Notes under the pieces: generated by a model | Databases searched by the model: none | What the model saw: only the letters and a program-made list of their open reading frames with translations | What the model was told of the DNA's origin: nothing | NCBI GenBank assembly: GCA_044349155.1 | Contig: JBIKRQ010000003.1 | Location: forward strand, 1 to 64,000 | Direction: 5' to 3' | DNA length: 64,000 bases | Source of the DNA: VGSZ01 sp044349155 | Lineage (GTDB): Bacteria; Myxococcota; UBA727; VGSZ01 | Translations under genes and position numbers: made by a program | Part shown: one piece after another, positions 43,938-54,222 of the stretch | How the letters are laid out: each line of letters starts with the position of its first letter | Position numbering within the stretch: position 1 is the first letter of the stretch

Positions 43938-46900
43938 TTCGTCACCTCGACGCCTTTGCTCTGTTCACCGACGCGGCCGCTCCACGAGGGCAGCGCTGTG
44001 TCGGGGTGCGATCGCCGCTCGTGGGCCGCGTGCAGGCGCTCCTGACGACGAAGCGCGCGGTAGGCGGCCTTTCTGGCGGCGGCATCGATCGACTTGTCGC
44101 GCGCGAGTTCGCTGAGGCGTTCGCGGGCACTGTCGTCGTCGACACGGGCCAGGGCGTTGATCGCCGTGGCTTTCGTTGCGGCCTGCTTCGTGGCGGCAAT
44201 CATCGCCTCGGCATCGCCGATGAGCTTTTGCACGCCAAGCACCGCGGTGTTGTCGTCGGCGAGCAAGGCAGCATCAGCGGGCGCCATCGACGACAACCGC
44301 AGCGGATCGAAGGCCACCGCCGCCTTCGCTGTCTGCCATGGTGTCGATGACAACTTCGCCACTGCGCGGGCCGCCGCAGCACGGCACACGAGGCTGCTGT
44401 CGCGCAGACGCGACACCAAACGCGGCAGGTCGGCGGTGCTGCCGCCTGTGCCCAACACTTCGATGAGCGTGGCGCGCAGCGTGGCGTTGGTGGTGGCATC
44501 GAGCCGTGAACGCGCGAGGTCGGCGGCGCGCGCGGTGTCGATGTGCACCAGGGCGGCGACGACGGCGTTTTGCACGGTCGGCTCGTCGACGAGACGCAGC
44601 TCGGCGGCGACCAACGCATCCGCCAACACCACGCGGTCAGCGCCATTCGCCTTGCGTGCCGCGACGATGGCGGCAGCCTCGGCCACCGCACTCGCCTTCG
44701 TGCTCGAGAGCACAGACACGAGGGCCGAAGCGGGCACCGTGTCGCGCGCAATCAAGCCCAGACGCAGGCGCGTGCGCAGCTCGCTGTCGTCGATGGTGAC
44801 AAGGCGCGGCAACAGCGCTTCGACACTGCCTTCGGCGGCGAGGAAGTTGGCGGCTTCGAGCTTTTCGTCGTCGTCGTCGCTCTTGTCGAGCACGTGCAGC
44901 GCAACGCGGGTCTTGTCGTCGGGGAAGAGCTTCTTGAGGGCCTTGGTCGCGGCCCCGCGGATGTCGTCGTCCCAGTTCGACAGGCACTCAGCGATGGCGG
45001 CTTCGGCTTCAACGGCACCGAGGGCGGCGAGGGCTTCGCAGGCCTCGACGATGACGGTGTCGTTGCGGTCTTCGTGCACACCGCGCACAAGCAACTGCTT
45101 GCTGCGTTCATCGCCAATGGCACGCAGACCGCGCACCGCGCGCCAGGCCACCTGGTCGTCGCTGTCGTCGATGGCGGTTTCCAGGCGCTCAAAGATGCGC
45201 GTGCGCGCTGGCGCATCGGTGAGGTGGTTGTGCAAGCGGCCGAGGCCTTCGAGGGCTGCCTGCTGCAACGCCTTCTCGGAAGGCACTTCGGCGGTACCGC
45301 CGTCGGCGACGAGCTCGAGTTCCGGCAGCGCGCGCGGATCGCCGAGACGACCAAGGGCCACCAGAGCTGTCGCGCGGTCGGCTTCTTCCTCGGCCGCACG
45401 GCTCACGAGCAACAACGGCACGAGGCACAGGTCGGCGACGGCGGGTCCCTTGACCCACGCCAGCCCCTCGGCTGCCGAGAGCACCAGCTCACGCGAACCG
45501 CGGGTGACGACGTCGACGAGGGGGCCTGTGGGGCTGTCGGTCTTGCGGCAGCGTTCGGCGTAGGCAGCGACCGCAGCCTTGCGCACGTCGACTTCGCGAT
45601 CGCTGAAGAGTGCAACCACAGCGTCGTCGGCCACGCTGCCCTTGCCCGAAGCCGACAACTCGGCGGCGGCCTTGGCGCGCAGCTCGGCGTCAGGCGACGC
45701 ACACACGATCGAGAAGAAGCGGGCGGCTCTGGCGTCGTCGCGCTTCTTCTTTTTGCCGGTCAGCGTTTTGCCGGTGTCGTACGCCTCGGTGCGCACGCCG
45801 GCGTCGGCGTGCTTGGTGAGCTTGCCCAGGGCATCGAGCACGGCATTCACGTCGTCGACGTGGGCGGGGATTGCCTTGCCGTCTTTGCCCGTGCGGTCGT
45901 CGCACACGGTGCTCAAGGCACCACACAATCCCGGCAGGTCGCGGGCGGTGGTGTCGGCGGCGATGTTCAACAACGCGGCGGCAGCAGCGCGCGTGCCCAG
46001 CGTGGCCAGGGCGTTTCTGGCGCGGCCGATCACCTTGTCGTCGTCGCCGACCGTGAGGCCCACCAGCGCGTCGAGGGCGCGGGCGTCGCTGCGACCAGCG
46101 AGAATCTCCGCGGCGCGCAGCACGAGCCCTTTGTGCTCGCTGTCGAGGGCGGCCACGAGGGCGTCACCCACCGAGGCGTCGTCGCGCTTCTTGCTGAGCT
46201 GCTCGAGCACCGACAACCGCAGGTCGTCGTGTTCGCTCTTGAGCGCCAAAACCAGGTGCGAAATCGAGCCCTTGGCGGCGCGGCGTTCCAGCGTTTCGAA
46301 CGCCAGTTTTCTCACTTCCGCAATGGGCGAATTGACCGCGCGTTCGACCTGGGCCGACACACCGCGCTCGGCGAGCTCGTCCAACGCCAGGCGGGCCACG
46401 TCTTCGGCGCGGGCCATCAGGGCCAGGCCGAGGGCGTCGTCGATGCCACCGCTGGTTTTCTCGAACAGCTTCTTCAAGCCGCCCAGCGATGCCTTGCGCA
46501 CGAGGTGCTGACCGTCGTCGAGGGCGCGCATCAGGGCCGGGATGGCCGCTTCGCGACCAAGGCCAGCGCCACCTTCAGCCGCCAGCGTGACGATGCGTTC
46601 GACGGCGTCACGGCGCACACGCTGCCCATCGTCGCCGGTGGTCTGCTGGCGCAGCAGGCCGACGTAGGCGCCGAAGGCCAACTGCTTGAGGCGGGCGGCT
46701 TCTTCGGCCGACACCGGCGGTGTCGTCGACGTGGTCGAGGTGGTGGGTTCGCTGGACGACGAGAACACGCGACGCAAGAAGCCGCGCACGCGGGCCACGG
46801 GAGCGATGTCGTCGACACTGCTGGTGGGACGCGGGCGGTTGTCGGGCGTGTGCGGTGACGACGTGGAACGCAGGCGCACGGCGTCTTCGGCGGCCTTGAA

Positions 46901-49900
46901 GAAGGCCTTCGCGTCGGCACGGTGCAACAGCGCTGAGGCGGCGGCGTAGCGCTGCTCGGGGCGGTCAGCACACAGGGCATCGGCCAGCTGCAGCATGAGC
47001 CGCGAGCGGTTTGCGTCGTCGCGCATCGCCTCGGGCCAGGCCTTCAATTCTGCTGGTTTTTCGGGCTTCTCGGGCGACAGCACGCTGACCAGGTGGGCCT
47101 GGTAGGCACTGCCTTCGCCCACACCCTGGTGGCGCAATTCGAGCGCACGGGCCGCCGCAAAACGCACCTCGGGGCGGGCCGCCGACAACGCCGCCGCGAG
47201 CACCGTGGGGGCTTCACCACGACGAGCAAGGCCAAGGTCGTAGGCGAGCACGATGCCGAAGACGAGGAGTTCGACTTCCAGCGTGTCGTCGTCGAGCCCC
47301 TGCAACAGGCCCGCGTGGCCGTCGGCACCAAAGGCCGCGTAGGCGAGCACCGCTCCTCGACGGATGGGCAGGTTGTCGTGCTTGAGCGTGCCCGCGAGCA
47401 CGGGCAGGCAGCGCGCATCGCCCAGACGCGCAAGGCCCTCAGCGGCCCACGAGCGCACCCACACATCGGCGTGGCCGATGGCATCGAGCAGGTACTGCTC
47501 GTCGCCACGACGGGTGGCGGTGGCCAAACCACGGGCGGCTTCTTCTCGGATGCCTGGGTGCGCATCTTTGAGCAGCTCGGTGGCGAAGAAGCGCACAAGA
47601 CCGGGCTTGCCCAACGTGGCCAGCGAGGCCGCTGCACGTCGACGAAGCGCGTCGGCACCATCGGCACCAAACAAGCGCACGAGTTCGTCGCGGTTGTTGA
47701 TGATGCTCTTCATCGCATCAACGGCGACGTCGTCGTGGCGCAGGGCCAGCAGTTCACCAGCGCGCACGCGCACGTCGTAGTGGTTGCTGGCGATGGCGGT
47801 GACCATCGGGCCCTGCTCGCTTGGCAACAGCGCATCGAGGGTGTCGACCGCAGCCAAACGCGTGGGCGCGTGGTCGTCGAGCAACGCCTTGATGAGTGCA
47901 CTGCGCACGTCGTCGGCACGGCAACGACGCACCTGACGCGCAGCACTCGCGCGCACGCTGCCGTGGATCGAGGCGAAGGCCGCCAGATGCGCGGCTGCGT
48001 CGTCGACGGCGTTGGCGCGGACACCGTTGTCGTCGAGCGGATTGCGACGCTTCACCAGCGCGTCGTAAGCGGCGGTGGCGACACTCTCGTCGAGGTCGGC
48101 GATGGTCGTGAGCAGCTGCTGCTCGGCCCACGGCACGCTCGCGATGGTGCTGCCCTTCGGCGGGGCGAGGATGGCGTCGAGTTCGGCGACAGCGACGAGG
48201 CGCGTGTCTTTGAAGCGCGCGCTGCGCAAACGAGCCAGCGTTTTGGCCTTGTCGTCGCCGGCCCAACCGAGGGCGGTTTTGGTGGCTTCGGCGCGGACCT
48301 TGGCGCTCTCGTCGTCGAGGGCCTCGTCGAGCAGGGCGCGGTGGTCCTTCGTGTGCGACGTGCCCGCGGCCTTCAGCAGCGTTTGCAACGCACGCACGCG
48401 GATGTCTTCGGCGGCGCTGCGCAGGCCCACGTCGGCGACGACGAACGGGTCGTTCTCGCCGGCGGCGAAGGTGTCAAACGCCGCGCCGCGCACGTTGGCG
48501 CTCTTGTCGTTGAGCAACCACACCAGACGCGTGCGGGCGTCGTCGTTCTTCCACGCACCAAGCAACGCAGCGGCGGCGCGGCGGAAGTTCTCGTCGTCGT
48601 GACGCGAGAGCTGCAGCGTTGCACCCAATGCACGCGTGTCGCCGAAGGCCGACAACGCCCACGCACCACGCATCGCGGTGTCGGGCAGGCGCGAAGCGAG
48701 GGCGAGCAGCATGGGGCGATTGTCGTCGTCACCTCGCTCGGCACCGCCGTCTTTCGGCAGCGAGGCGAGGGCGGCGGTCGCCACGGTGTCTTCGATCATC
48801 TTGTCGAAGGTTTCCGCCTGCACCTGGGCCACGCGGCGGCCGATGTCGAGGAGCTTGCGGGCAAACGTGGGGTCGTCTTGCAGGCGTGCCAGCGGCTTGC
48901 GCAGGGCCACGGCCAACGCGAAGGCGCGGTCGCGGGTGGCGAAGTCGTCGTCGTCAAACGCGCGGGCGAACAGGTCGGCCAACGCCGGATCGCGGTGCAG
49001 GCCAAGGATGGCCGTCCGCACCAACGCATCGAAGCGCACCGTGGCGTTGCCGCGGATGATCGCCATGCGCAGCGCGTTCTGACGGTCAGCACTGACCTCG
49101 AGCAACGCGCCCAAAGCCGTGGCGGCCACGACGGGATCGCTGTCGACGAGGCGCTTGCCGATCAAACCTGCAGCGACACTCGCATCGGTACCGGTCTTGA
49201 ACGTCGCCAGCTTCTTCAACGACGCGATTCGACGATCGGCTGCCGTGCTGCTCAACCCCGCGCGCGGGGCCGCAAACACGTCGCCAGGCTCAAGCGCCGC
49301 GAGGGCGTCGTAGGCGGCAAGACGCACCGTCGCGTCTTTGTCGCTCAGCGACGTCTTCAGTGCAGCACGTGCCAGACGGGCGGGGGCCGACGTGGGCACG
49401 CGCTGGCCGAGGCCTTTGGCCACCAACACGCGCACTTCGGCGTCTTTGTCGTTCGCCAACGTTTCGAGCAGCAGCGAAATCGCTGCGTCGTCGTCGAGAC
49501 CGGCCAACCACGCCACGGCTTCTTCACGACGAGCGCGGGCACCCGAGAGTGCGTCCTTCGCTTTGTCGTAGCCATTGAGCAGCGGCTCGCCCGACGCCCA
49601 GTCGTTGGGCCCTGTCATCGTGCGGCGGTGCACCTTGCCCGCCACGTTGCTCAAAAACAGCGTGCCAGCGCCGGTGAGCTTGTCGCCCTTTTCCACCTTC
49701 GGCACGACGCACAGGGCAGTCAGCTGACCACCGAGCTCGTCGACAGTGCGGGGCTTCTTCTTGTCTTCGAGGCGCCAGCCCTTGAGGCTGCCGTCGACAC
49801 CAATCGAGTAGAGGCGGTCTTCGGTGGTGCCATCAACCGCGGCAGCCCCCGACGACACAAACACCAGACCACGCACGCCGCCGTCGTGGCCGCTCTTGTC

Positions 49901-50527
49901 GGCTCCGCGCACTTCGGCGTCGGCCGCACCCGTGAGGTACCACAGGCGCAGGGTGCCATCGTCGCCACCCGAGGCCACGCGGCCATCGCGCACAAACGCC
50001 AACGCGCTCACGCCACCGTCGTGGCCCACCATTTTGCGGGCCGCATCGTCGAGACGCGCGCGCAAAAACGTGGTGACCACACCGTCGTCACCACCGACCG
50101 CGATGTGCGTGTCGTTGATGGCCACAGCGCGCAAACGACGCTCGGTCACGCGCGTCCGATGGACCTCAGCAAACCCCGCGGCTTCGACGACGACGACGTG
50201 GCCGTCGGCGAGCGCGCACACCACGTGCTTGCCAGCAGCAGCGAGTGCCGTGACCGCCGAGCCGAGGTTCGGGCCAACGGTGACCGCCCCTTCATCGGTG
50301 ACGAGGCGCAACAGGCCATCGTCAGCACCGACGACGAAGCCGCCGTCGACGGCGACAACGCTACGGCCCGCACACGGCAACGCCGCGGTGGCCTTCGGCT
50401 TGTTGCCGACGTGATCGAAAATGGTGACGGCACTGTCGCCGCGCGCGCGCTCACCGACGACGGCGATGAGGCGAGCGGTGGCAGCAAGAGCGCGGGGTGT
50501 TTCTGCGTGGCCAAGAAAGACAGGCAT
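43934..50527 (-). CDS. Giant WD40-HEAT repeat protein
   Basis: A 2197-residue cytosolic protein. Residues ~1-340 form a WD40 beta-propeller (GHDGGVSALAFVRDGRVASGGDDGTLRLW is a textbook blade; others end in TIFD and LKGW). Residues ~345-2170 are HEAT/PBS-lyase-type helical repeats of about 30-38 residues with patterns such as DKDATVRLAAYDALAAL, DEDIRGAATKAL and DDQVAWRAVRGLRAIGD. A short disordered insert near 1230-1270 (PHTPDNRPRPTSS, SSSSEPTTSTTSTT) splits the array. No enzyme motif is visible. It should act as a very large scaffold. It starts 3 nt after the upstream stop and overlaps the SWIM gene by 4 nt. Confidence 0.8.
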   Translation of the reverse strand: MPVFLGHAETPRALAATARLIAVVGERARGDSAVTIFDHVGNKPKATAALPCAGRSVVAVDGGFVVGADDGLLRLVTDEGAVTVGPNLGSAVTALAAAGKHVVCALADGHVVVVEAAGFAEVHRTRVTERRLRAVAINDTHIAVGGDDGVVTTFLRARLDDAARKMVGHDGGVSALAFVRDGRVASGGDDGTLRLWYLTGAADAEVRGADKSGHDGGVRGLVFVSSGAAAVDGTTEDRLYSIGVDGSLKGWRLEDKKKPRTVDELGGQLTALCVVPKVEKGDKLTGAGTLFLSNVAGKVHRRTMTGPNDWASGEPLLNGYDKAKDALSGARARREEAVAWLAGLDDDAAISLLLETLANDKDAEVRVLVAKGLGQRVPTSAPARLARAALKTSLSDKDATVRLAAYDALAALEPGDVFAAPRAGLSSTAADRRIASLKKLATFKTGTDASVAAGLIGKRLVDSDPVVAATALGALLEVSADRQNALRMAIIRGNATVRFDALVRTAILGLHRDPALADLFARAFDDDDFATRDRAFALAVALRKPLARLQDDPTFARKLLDIGRRVAQVQAETFDKMIEDTVATAALASLPKDGGAERGDDDNRPMLLALASRLPDTAMRGAWALSAFGDTRALGATLQLSRHDDENFRRAAAALLGAWKNDDARTRLVWLLNDKSANVRGAAFDTFAAGENDPFVVADVGLRSAAEDIRVRALQTLLKAAGTSHTKDHRALLDEALDDESAKVRAEATKTALGWAGDDKAKTLARLRSARFKDTRLVAVAELDAILAPPKGSTIASVPWAEQQLLTTIADLDESVATAAYDALVKRRNPLDDNGVRANAVDDAAAHLAAFASIHGSVRASAARQVRRCRADDVRSALIKALLDDHAPTRLAAVDTLDALLPSEQGPMVTAIASNHYDVRVRAGELLALRHDDVAVDAMKSIINNRDELVRLFGADGADALRRRAAASLATLGKPGLVRFFATELLKDAHPGIREEAARGLATATRRGDEQYLLDAIGHADVWVRSWAAEGLARLGDARCLPVLAGTLKHDNLPIRRGAVLAYAAFGADGHAGLLQGLDDDTLEVELLVFGIVLAYDLGLARRGEAPTVLAAALSAARPEVRFAAARALELRHQGVGEGSAYQAHLVSVLSPEKPEKPAELKAWPEAMRDDANRSRLMLQLADALCADRPEQRYAAASALLHRADAKAFFKAAEDAVRLRSTSSPHTPDNRPRPTSSVDDIAPVARVRGFLRRVFSSSSEPTTSTTSTTPPVSAEEAARLKQLAFGAYVGLLRQQTTGDDGQRVRRDAVERIVTLAAEGGAGLGREAAIPALMRALDDGQHLVRKASLGGLKKLFEKTSGGIDDALGLALMARAEDVARLALDELAERGVSAQVERAVNSPIAEVRKLAFETLERRAAKGSISHLVLALKSEHDDLRLSVLEQLSKKRDDASVGDALVAALDSEHKGLVLRAAEILAGRSDARALDALVGLTVGDDDKVIGRARNALATLGTRAAAAALLNIAADTTARDLPGLCGALSTVCDDRTGKDGKAIPAHVDDVNAVLDALGKLTKHADAGVRTEAYDTGKTLTGKKKKRDDARAARFFSIVCASPDAELRAKAAAELSASGKGSVADDAVVALFSDREVDVRKAAVAAYAERCRKTDSPTGPLVDVVTRGSRELVLSAAEGLAWVKGPAVADLCLVPLLLVSRAAEEEADRATALVALGRLGDPRALPELELVADGGTAEVPSEKALQQAALEGLGRLHNHLTDAPARTRIFERLETAIDDSDDQVAWRAVRGLRAIGDERSKQLLVRGVHEDRNDTVIVEACEALAALGAVEAEAAIAECLSNWDDDIRGAATKALKKLFPDDKTRVALHVLDKSDDDDEKLEAANFLAAEGSVEALLPRLVTIDDSELRTRLRLGLIARDTVPASALVSVLSSTKASAVAEAAAIVAARKANGADRVVLADALVAAELRLVDEPTVQNAVVAALVHIDTARAADLARSRLDATTNATLRATLIEVLGTGGSTADLPRLVSRLRDSSLVCRAAAARAVAKLSSTPWQTAKAAVAFDPLRLSSMAPADAALLADDNTAVLGVQKLIGDAEAMIAATKQAATKATAINALARVDDDSARERLSELARDKSIDAAARKAAYRALRRQERLHAAHERRSHPDTALPSWSGRVGEQSKGVEVTK

Positions 50528-50530
50528 CGG

Positions 50531-53266
50531 TCACTCCGCGGCGTTGGCCGTCGTCGTCGAAACTGAGGAAAGGGCGGGACGGCCGTGGGCCGCATCGATG
50601 GCGCACAGCGCCTGCAAGCACGCCTGCCACTCGCCCTGGGCAAGCGACCCGGTCATCTCTTCGAGCAGGGGGCGCACGGCGTTGGCGAACGCCACGTCTT
50701 CAACAGCGAGGTCGCGCACGATTTCGATCACGCGGGCCTTCGCCACCGACGACGGAATGCGACGGAAGCTCTTGTCGTCGCGCGCTTCCATGCTTCTGCC
50801 CGGGGGCAGCGCAAACAGCACGCGGCGCAGGAAGCCACGCAGGGCCTCGACGTCGGTGAAGCGGCCGGCCTCGCCCGACAACACCGCGGGATCGAGCTTG
50901 GACGTCTTGGGCTGCCACGACGACGGCTGCCCCGGCTTCACGAACGCGCGTGGGCGGTGCTTCTCCCACAGGATGCGCACGGCAAACAGGCGCACTTCGC
51001 GGTCGGCCGACGTCATCAGCCACGCCAGACGCTCCTGGCCACCCAAACGCGAGTAGTGGCGACGGATGAGTTCCATGCCCGCCTCACGCACGGGACGACG
51101 ACGGCTCTCGGTGAGCGGGAAGATGGTTTCGGGCGACAGCTCGTCGATCTTTGCCGTGCAGGCGGGATCGGCGGCGGGGTCGTCGGCCTTCAACAACGCA
51201 TCGAGTGCGAGACGACGCACGTCGACCGCGTCGGTGTCGGCGATCTCACCAAGGCGACCCATCACCGACCAGCGACGCAGCTCGACCTTCGCGATCGTGA
51301 CGGCGAAGCGGCGGATGTCTTCGTTGACGTTCTTGAGTGCAGGCCACACGCGCTCGACGCTGAACGCCGTGCGCGGCAGTTGCGGCTTGAGCCCGAGCTG
51401 CTTGGCTTCGGCCTGCTGTGGGCCAATCTCGGTGTGGTGGCAGCGCAAATACGTTTGCGCGAACGTGCGCAGTGCTGGGGCTTCTGTCGACGACAACGCC
51501 AACTCGAACAAGCGGGTGATACCGCGCTCGGTGCGGTTGCTGGTGCCTTCGCCCTCACCTGCGAAGTCGGCCGGCGCCATGTGCTCGAGCAACGTGCGGT
51601 TGGCGAACTCGGCCAGCTGCGCATCCTTGCGGCGCGCGAGCGACAGCAGCCACGGAATGCCCAGGTGCGACGGCGTGACGAGGTGCTTGTTCGCCAAAAT
51701 GGCGAGGCCCACGTCTTTGAGGTCGCTGTCGAACAAGAAGCCCTTGGCGCGCTCGATCGACGCTGGGGTCGACAGCTCGGGGAACTTCTTCACGTCCGAC
51801 AACCAGCCAGAAACGTCGCTCGCGAGCTTGTCTTTCTTCTTGCTGACGATGTCGAAGAGCCAGTCGGCACCGATCTCGTCGGTGGGCTTCTTCTTCAGCG
51901 CAGCGATGGCCGCGTCGGGGACGTTGTAGTCGTCTTCGAGGCGATCGTCTTCGAGCAGACGCTTGTACAGGCCCGTGCTGAAGCTGTGCTTCTTGGCGAG
52001 CTTCTCGAACATCTCGAAGCCGTCGTTGTCGTCGTCGAACGCGAGGTCGATGAGCAACTGCTCGGGCAACTCGGCCGCCGAGAACTGCTCGAGCAACGCC
52101 TTGTCGGCAAAGCCCATGAAGCTCTTTTTGCCAAGCAAACGCACGAGCAACGCCGGGCCGAGATCGCGCGGCGGGATGGCCTTGAGGATGTCGGCCACGA
52201 CCTTGAGCTCGCTGGCATCACCGTCGTTGAACACGCCCACGAGGGCCTCGTTCGACAACGACGCTTTCTCACTTCTGACAAACGCCTGGGCGAATTCGCG
52301 AACGTTGTTCGAGCGCGAGCGCAGCAGGCGCAGCAGGGCGGGGGCGAGGCCAAGGGCCACCAACTGGTTGTGCGCGAACGCCGGCACGGCCTTGGCGAGC
52401 TCGACGAAGACCTCGTGGCGCGAGACGTTGTCGTCGTTCAACAAGCTCTTGAGCCACGTGGCGTCGGGGGCCTTGAGCACGTCGGCGTGGTGCTTCTTGA
52501 GGGCGGCAAACGCGGCCTGCACCGCCGAGGGTTTGCTGGCACCCTGGATGATCAGCAGCAGCGGCTCGGGGCGCTTGCTCCACGTCTCGCCCAACATCTT
52601 GAACGAGCGGTGCTTGCCGTTGAGCGTGCGCTCGATGTTGCTCGACGCCGACGTGTAGCTGTCGCAGCGCAGCAGGTACTCGGTGGCCCACCACGGATAC
52701 AGCTCGGGCATGGCCCGGCCGAGGTCGCGCAGAAAACGCCACGCGCGCTTGTTGAGGTACGTGCGCGTGGCCCCCGACGACGAGCCACCACCGTTGGGGC
52801 AGCGACCAGCAATGGCCGCCCACGTCACGGCGTCGAGTTCGTCTTCGGCCAACTTGCTGACGCGCTTGATGCCGCCAAAGAAGCCCAGGTCCCACTTCAC
52901 CTCGTTGACGAGGCTGATGATGAGCGCGCGGCCGGCGTCGAGGCCGTGGGCGTTGCCGTGCTGGTACAGGCGCACGATGAGGTCGGCGACGGCGAAGCGC
53001 TCGGGCAGCGGGGCCGGCTGGTTCAAAAACGTGCGCCACACCTCGGTGGAGGCCTTGATGCGCTCGGCCTTGCTGCGCTTGCGCCGGGCCACGCCCAAAC
53101 GACGCTGCAGCTCGTCGGTGTTGATGGCGCCGCTGGCCTTCTGCTCTTCGTCGGGCTGGGCCAAAAAGCGCTTGAGCAAACCTGCGGCGTCGACGTCACC
53201 GGCGAGCAGCGCGCGCTCGACGTCGGCGAAGGCGAGGCGGGTGTTCTTCTGGTCTTGATCCGACAT
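50531..53266 (-). CDS. Large helical-repeat protein of the WGR-SWIM operon
   Basis: A 911-residue protein from ATG 53266 (GGAG 6 nt upstream; a GTG 12 nt earlier is less likely). It is almost wholly helical and acidic/basic mixed, with degenerate HEAT-like repeats (VRREFAQAFVRSEK-like and DVRRLALDALLKADDP) and a strongly conserved-looking LYPWWATEYLLRCDSYTSASS segment near residue 200. No family recognised. Two domains may flank a central hinge around residue 560 (AGEGEGTSNRTERG). Its genes-in-order position after the WGR gene (68 bp) and 3 nt before the giant HEAT gene argue for a shared complex. Confidence 0.7.
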   Translation of the reverse strand: MSDQDQKNTRLAFADVERALLAGDVDAAGLLKRFLAQPDEEQKASGAINTDELQRRLGVARRKRSKAERIKASTEVWRTFLNQPAPLPERFAVADLIVRLYQHGNAHGLDAGRALIISLVNEVKWDLGFFGGIKRVSKLAEDELDAVTWAAIAGRCPNGGGSSSGATRTYLNKRAWRFLRDLGRAMPELYPWWATEYLLRCDSYTSASSNIERTLNGKHRSFKMLGETWSKRPEPLLLIIQGASKPSAVQAAFAALKKHHADVLKAPDATWLKSLLNDDNVSRHEVFVELAKAVPAFAHNQLVALGLAPALLRLLRSRSNNVREFAQAFVRSEKASLSNEALVGVFNDGDASELKVVADILKAIPPRDLGPALLVRLLGKKSFMGFADKALLEQFSAAELPEQLLIDLAFDDDNDGFEMFEKLAKKHSFSTGLYKRLLEDDRLEDDYNVPDAAIAALKKKPTDEIGADWLFDIVSKKKDKLASDVSGWLSDVKKFPELSTPASIERAKGFLFDSDLKDVGLAILANKHLVTPSHLGIPWLLSLARRKDAQLAEFANRTLLEHMAPADFAGEGEGTSNRTERGITRLFELALSSTEAPALRTFAQTYLRCHHTEIGPQQAEAKQLGLKPQLPRTAFSVERVWPALKNVNEDIRRFAVTIAKVELRRWSVMGRLGEIADTDAVDVRRLALDALLKADDPAADPACTAKIDELSPETIFPLTESRRRPVREAGMELIRRHYSRLGGQERLAWLMTSADREVRLFAVRILWEKHRPRAFVKPGQPSSWQPKTSKLDPAVLSGEAGRFTDVEALRGFLRRVLFALPPGRSMEARDDKSFRRIPSSVAKARVIEIVRDLAVEDVAFANAVRPLLEEMTGSLAQGEWQACLQALCAIDAAHGRPALSSVSTTTANAAE

Positions 53267-53334
53267 GGCTGGCTCCACACGGCGACAACAAACGGGGACG
53301 TCGACGACACGGTCGACGAAGAGATCGGGTCAGG

Positions 53335-54222
53335 TCAGCTCAACGCACTCTTGCGGCGGTCGCACACGACGTCGCCAGCGGGGAGGGCAGCCACGAAAGC
53401 AGCGCGGTCGGTGCGTGACTCGATGTGCCCGCGCAACGCCTGCAACCTCTGCGCGGCGATGGCGTCGGGGAGGTCTTTGTCGACGAGGGCGCGGCCCACG
53501 CGAAACGCGAGTTCCTGATCGGGCAGTGCAGCCGCGGTGGCGGCCAACACCTGCAACGCCGACGACGCCGCACCCGACGGCTTCTGCCAGCGCGCCAACA
53601 CCGAGGTGAACGCCGACGTGCGCAACGACGACAACACCTGCAGCACCAACGGCAGCGGCAACGACGGCGCGCTGAGCACGGCATCCGCCGCAGCCAACAC
53701 GGCGGTGTTCAAGTCGGCGTGGGCAAAAAGGTCGACACCGGCGATGCGCGAGACCGCGCGGGTGGCTTCTTTGGCGGCCTGACGACGACGCCACGAGCGG
53801 CCTGCCGTGCTCTTGACCAGCGCGCGCACAGCGGTGGTGGCGGCTTTGACGAGGGCGGCATCGGTGATGTCGGCGTCGACGACGCGCACGGGCAACGGGG
53901 TGACGGGCTTCGCGGCCGGCTTCGCAGGCTCTTTGGCGGCGGCCTTCTTCGCGGGCTTTTTGGCGACCGCTTCGTCGTCACCGTCGTCGTCGTTGTCGCT
54001 TACGGCTGCCGCACCGTCGGTGACCTCGACGTAGCCCTCGCGGAGCTTCTCGGCGACCTTCTTGTCGTACTCTTTTTGCGCGGCTTCTTCGGAGTCGAAC
54101 TCTTTTTCTTTGCGCTGCCCGTCGGTGCCGATGCGGCCGTACACGACGGTGAAGACCGAGCCATCGAGCCGGGGCATCCAGAATTTGCTGCTGCCACCAC
54201 CGACAAATTCGAAGCGACGCAT
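53335..54222 (-). CDS. WGR-domain protein
   Basis: A 295-residue protein. Residues 1-80 are a WGR domain (RRFEFVGGGSSKFWMP, VVYGRIGTDGQRKEKEFDSEEAAQKEYDKKVAEKLREGYVEV), with YGRIG in the WGR position. The domain binds nucleic acids or DNA ends in PARPs and occurs in MolR/YehI of E. coli. A Lys/Ala/Pro-rich linker (KKPAKKAAAKEPAKPAAK) leads to a helical domain to the end. It is the first gene of the WGR-helical-HEAT-SWIM operon. A TTGACG hexamer lies about 60 bp upstream of the start, but no clear -10 box was found. Confidence 0.82.
   Translation of the reverse strand: MRRFEFVGGGSSKFWMPRLDGSVFTVVYGRIGTDGQRKEKEFDSEEAAQKEYDKKVAEKLREGYVEVTDGAAAVSDNDDDGDDEAVAKKPAKKAAAKEPAKPAAKPVTPLPVRVVDADITDAALVKAATTAVRALVKSTAGRSWRRRQAAKEATRAVSRIAGVDLFAHADLNTAVLAAADAVLSAPSLPLPLVLQVLSSLRTSAFTSVLARWQKPSGAASSALQVLAATAAALPDQELAFRVGRALVDKDLPDAIAAQRLQALRGHIESRTDRAAFVAALPAGDVVCDRRKSALS

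Noticed and set aside
47093..50566. Open frame of 1157 codons on the plus strand opposite the giant HEAT gene
   Set aside because: It is antisense to a gene with clear WD40 and HEAT repeats; long antisense frames are expected at this GC content and its product is Arg/Gln/His-rich without domains.
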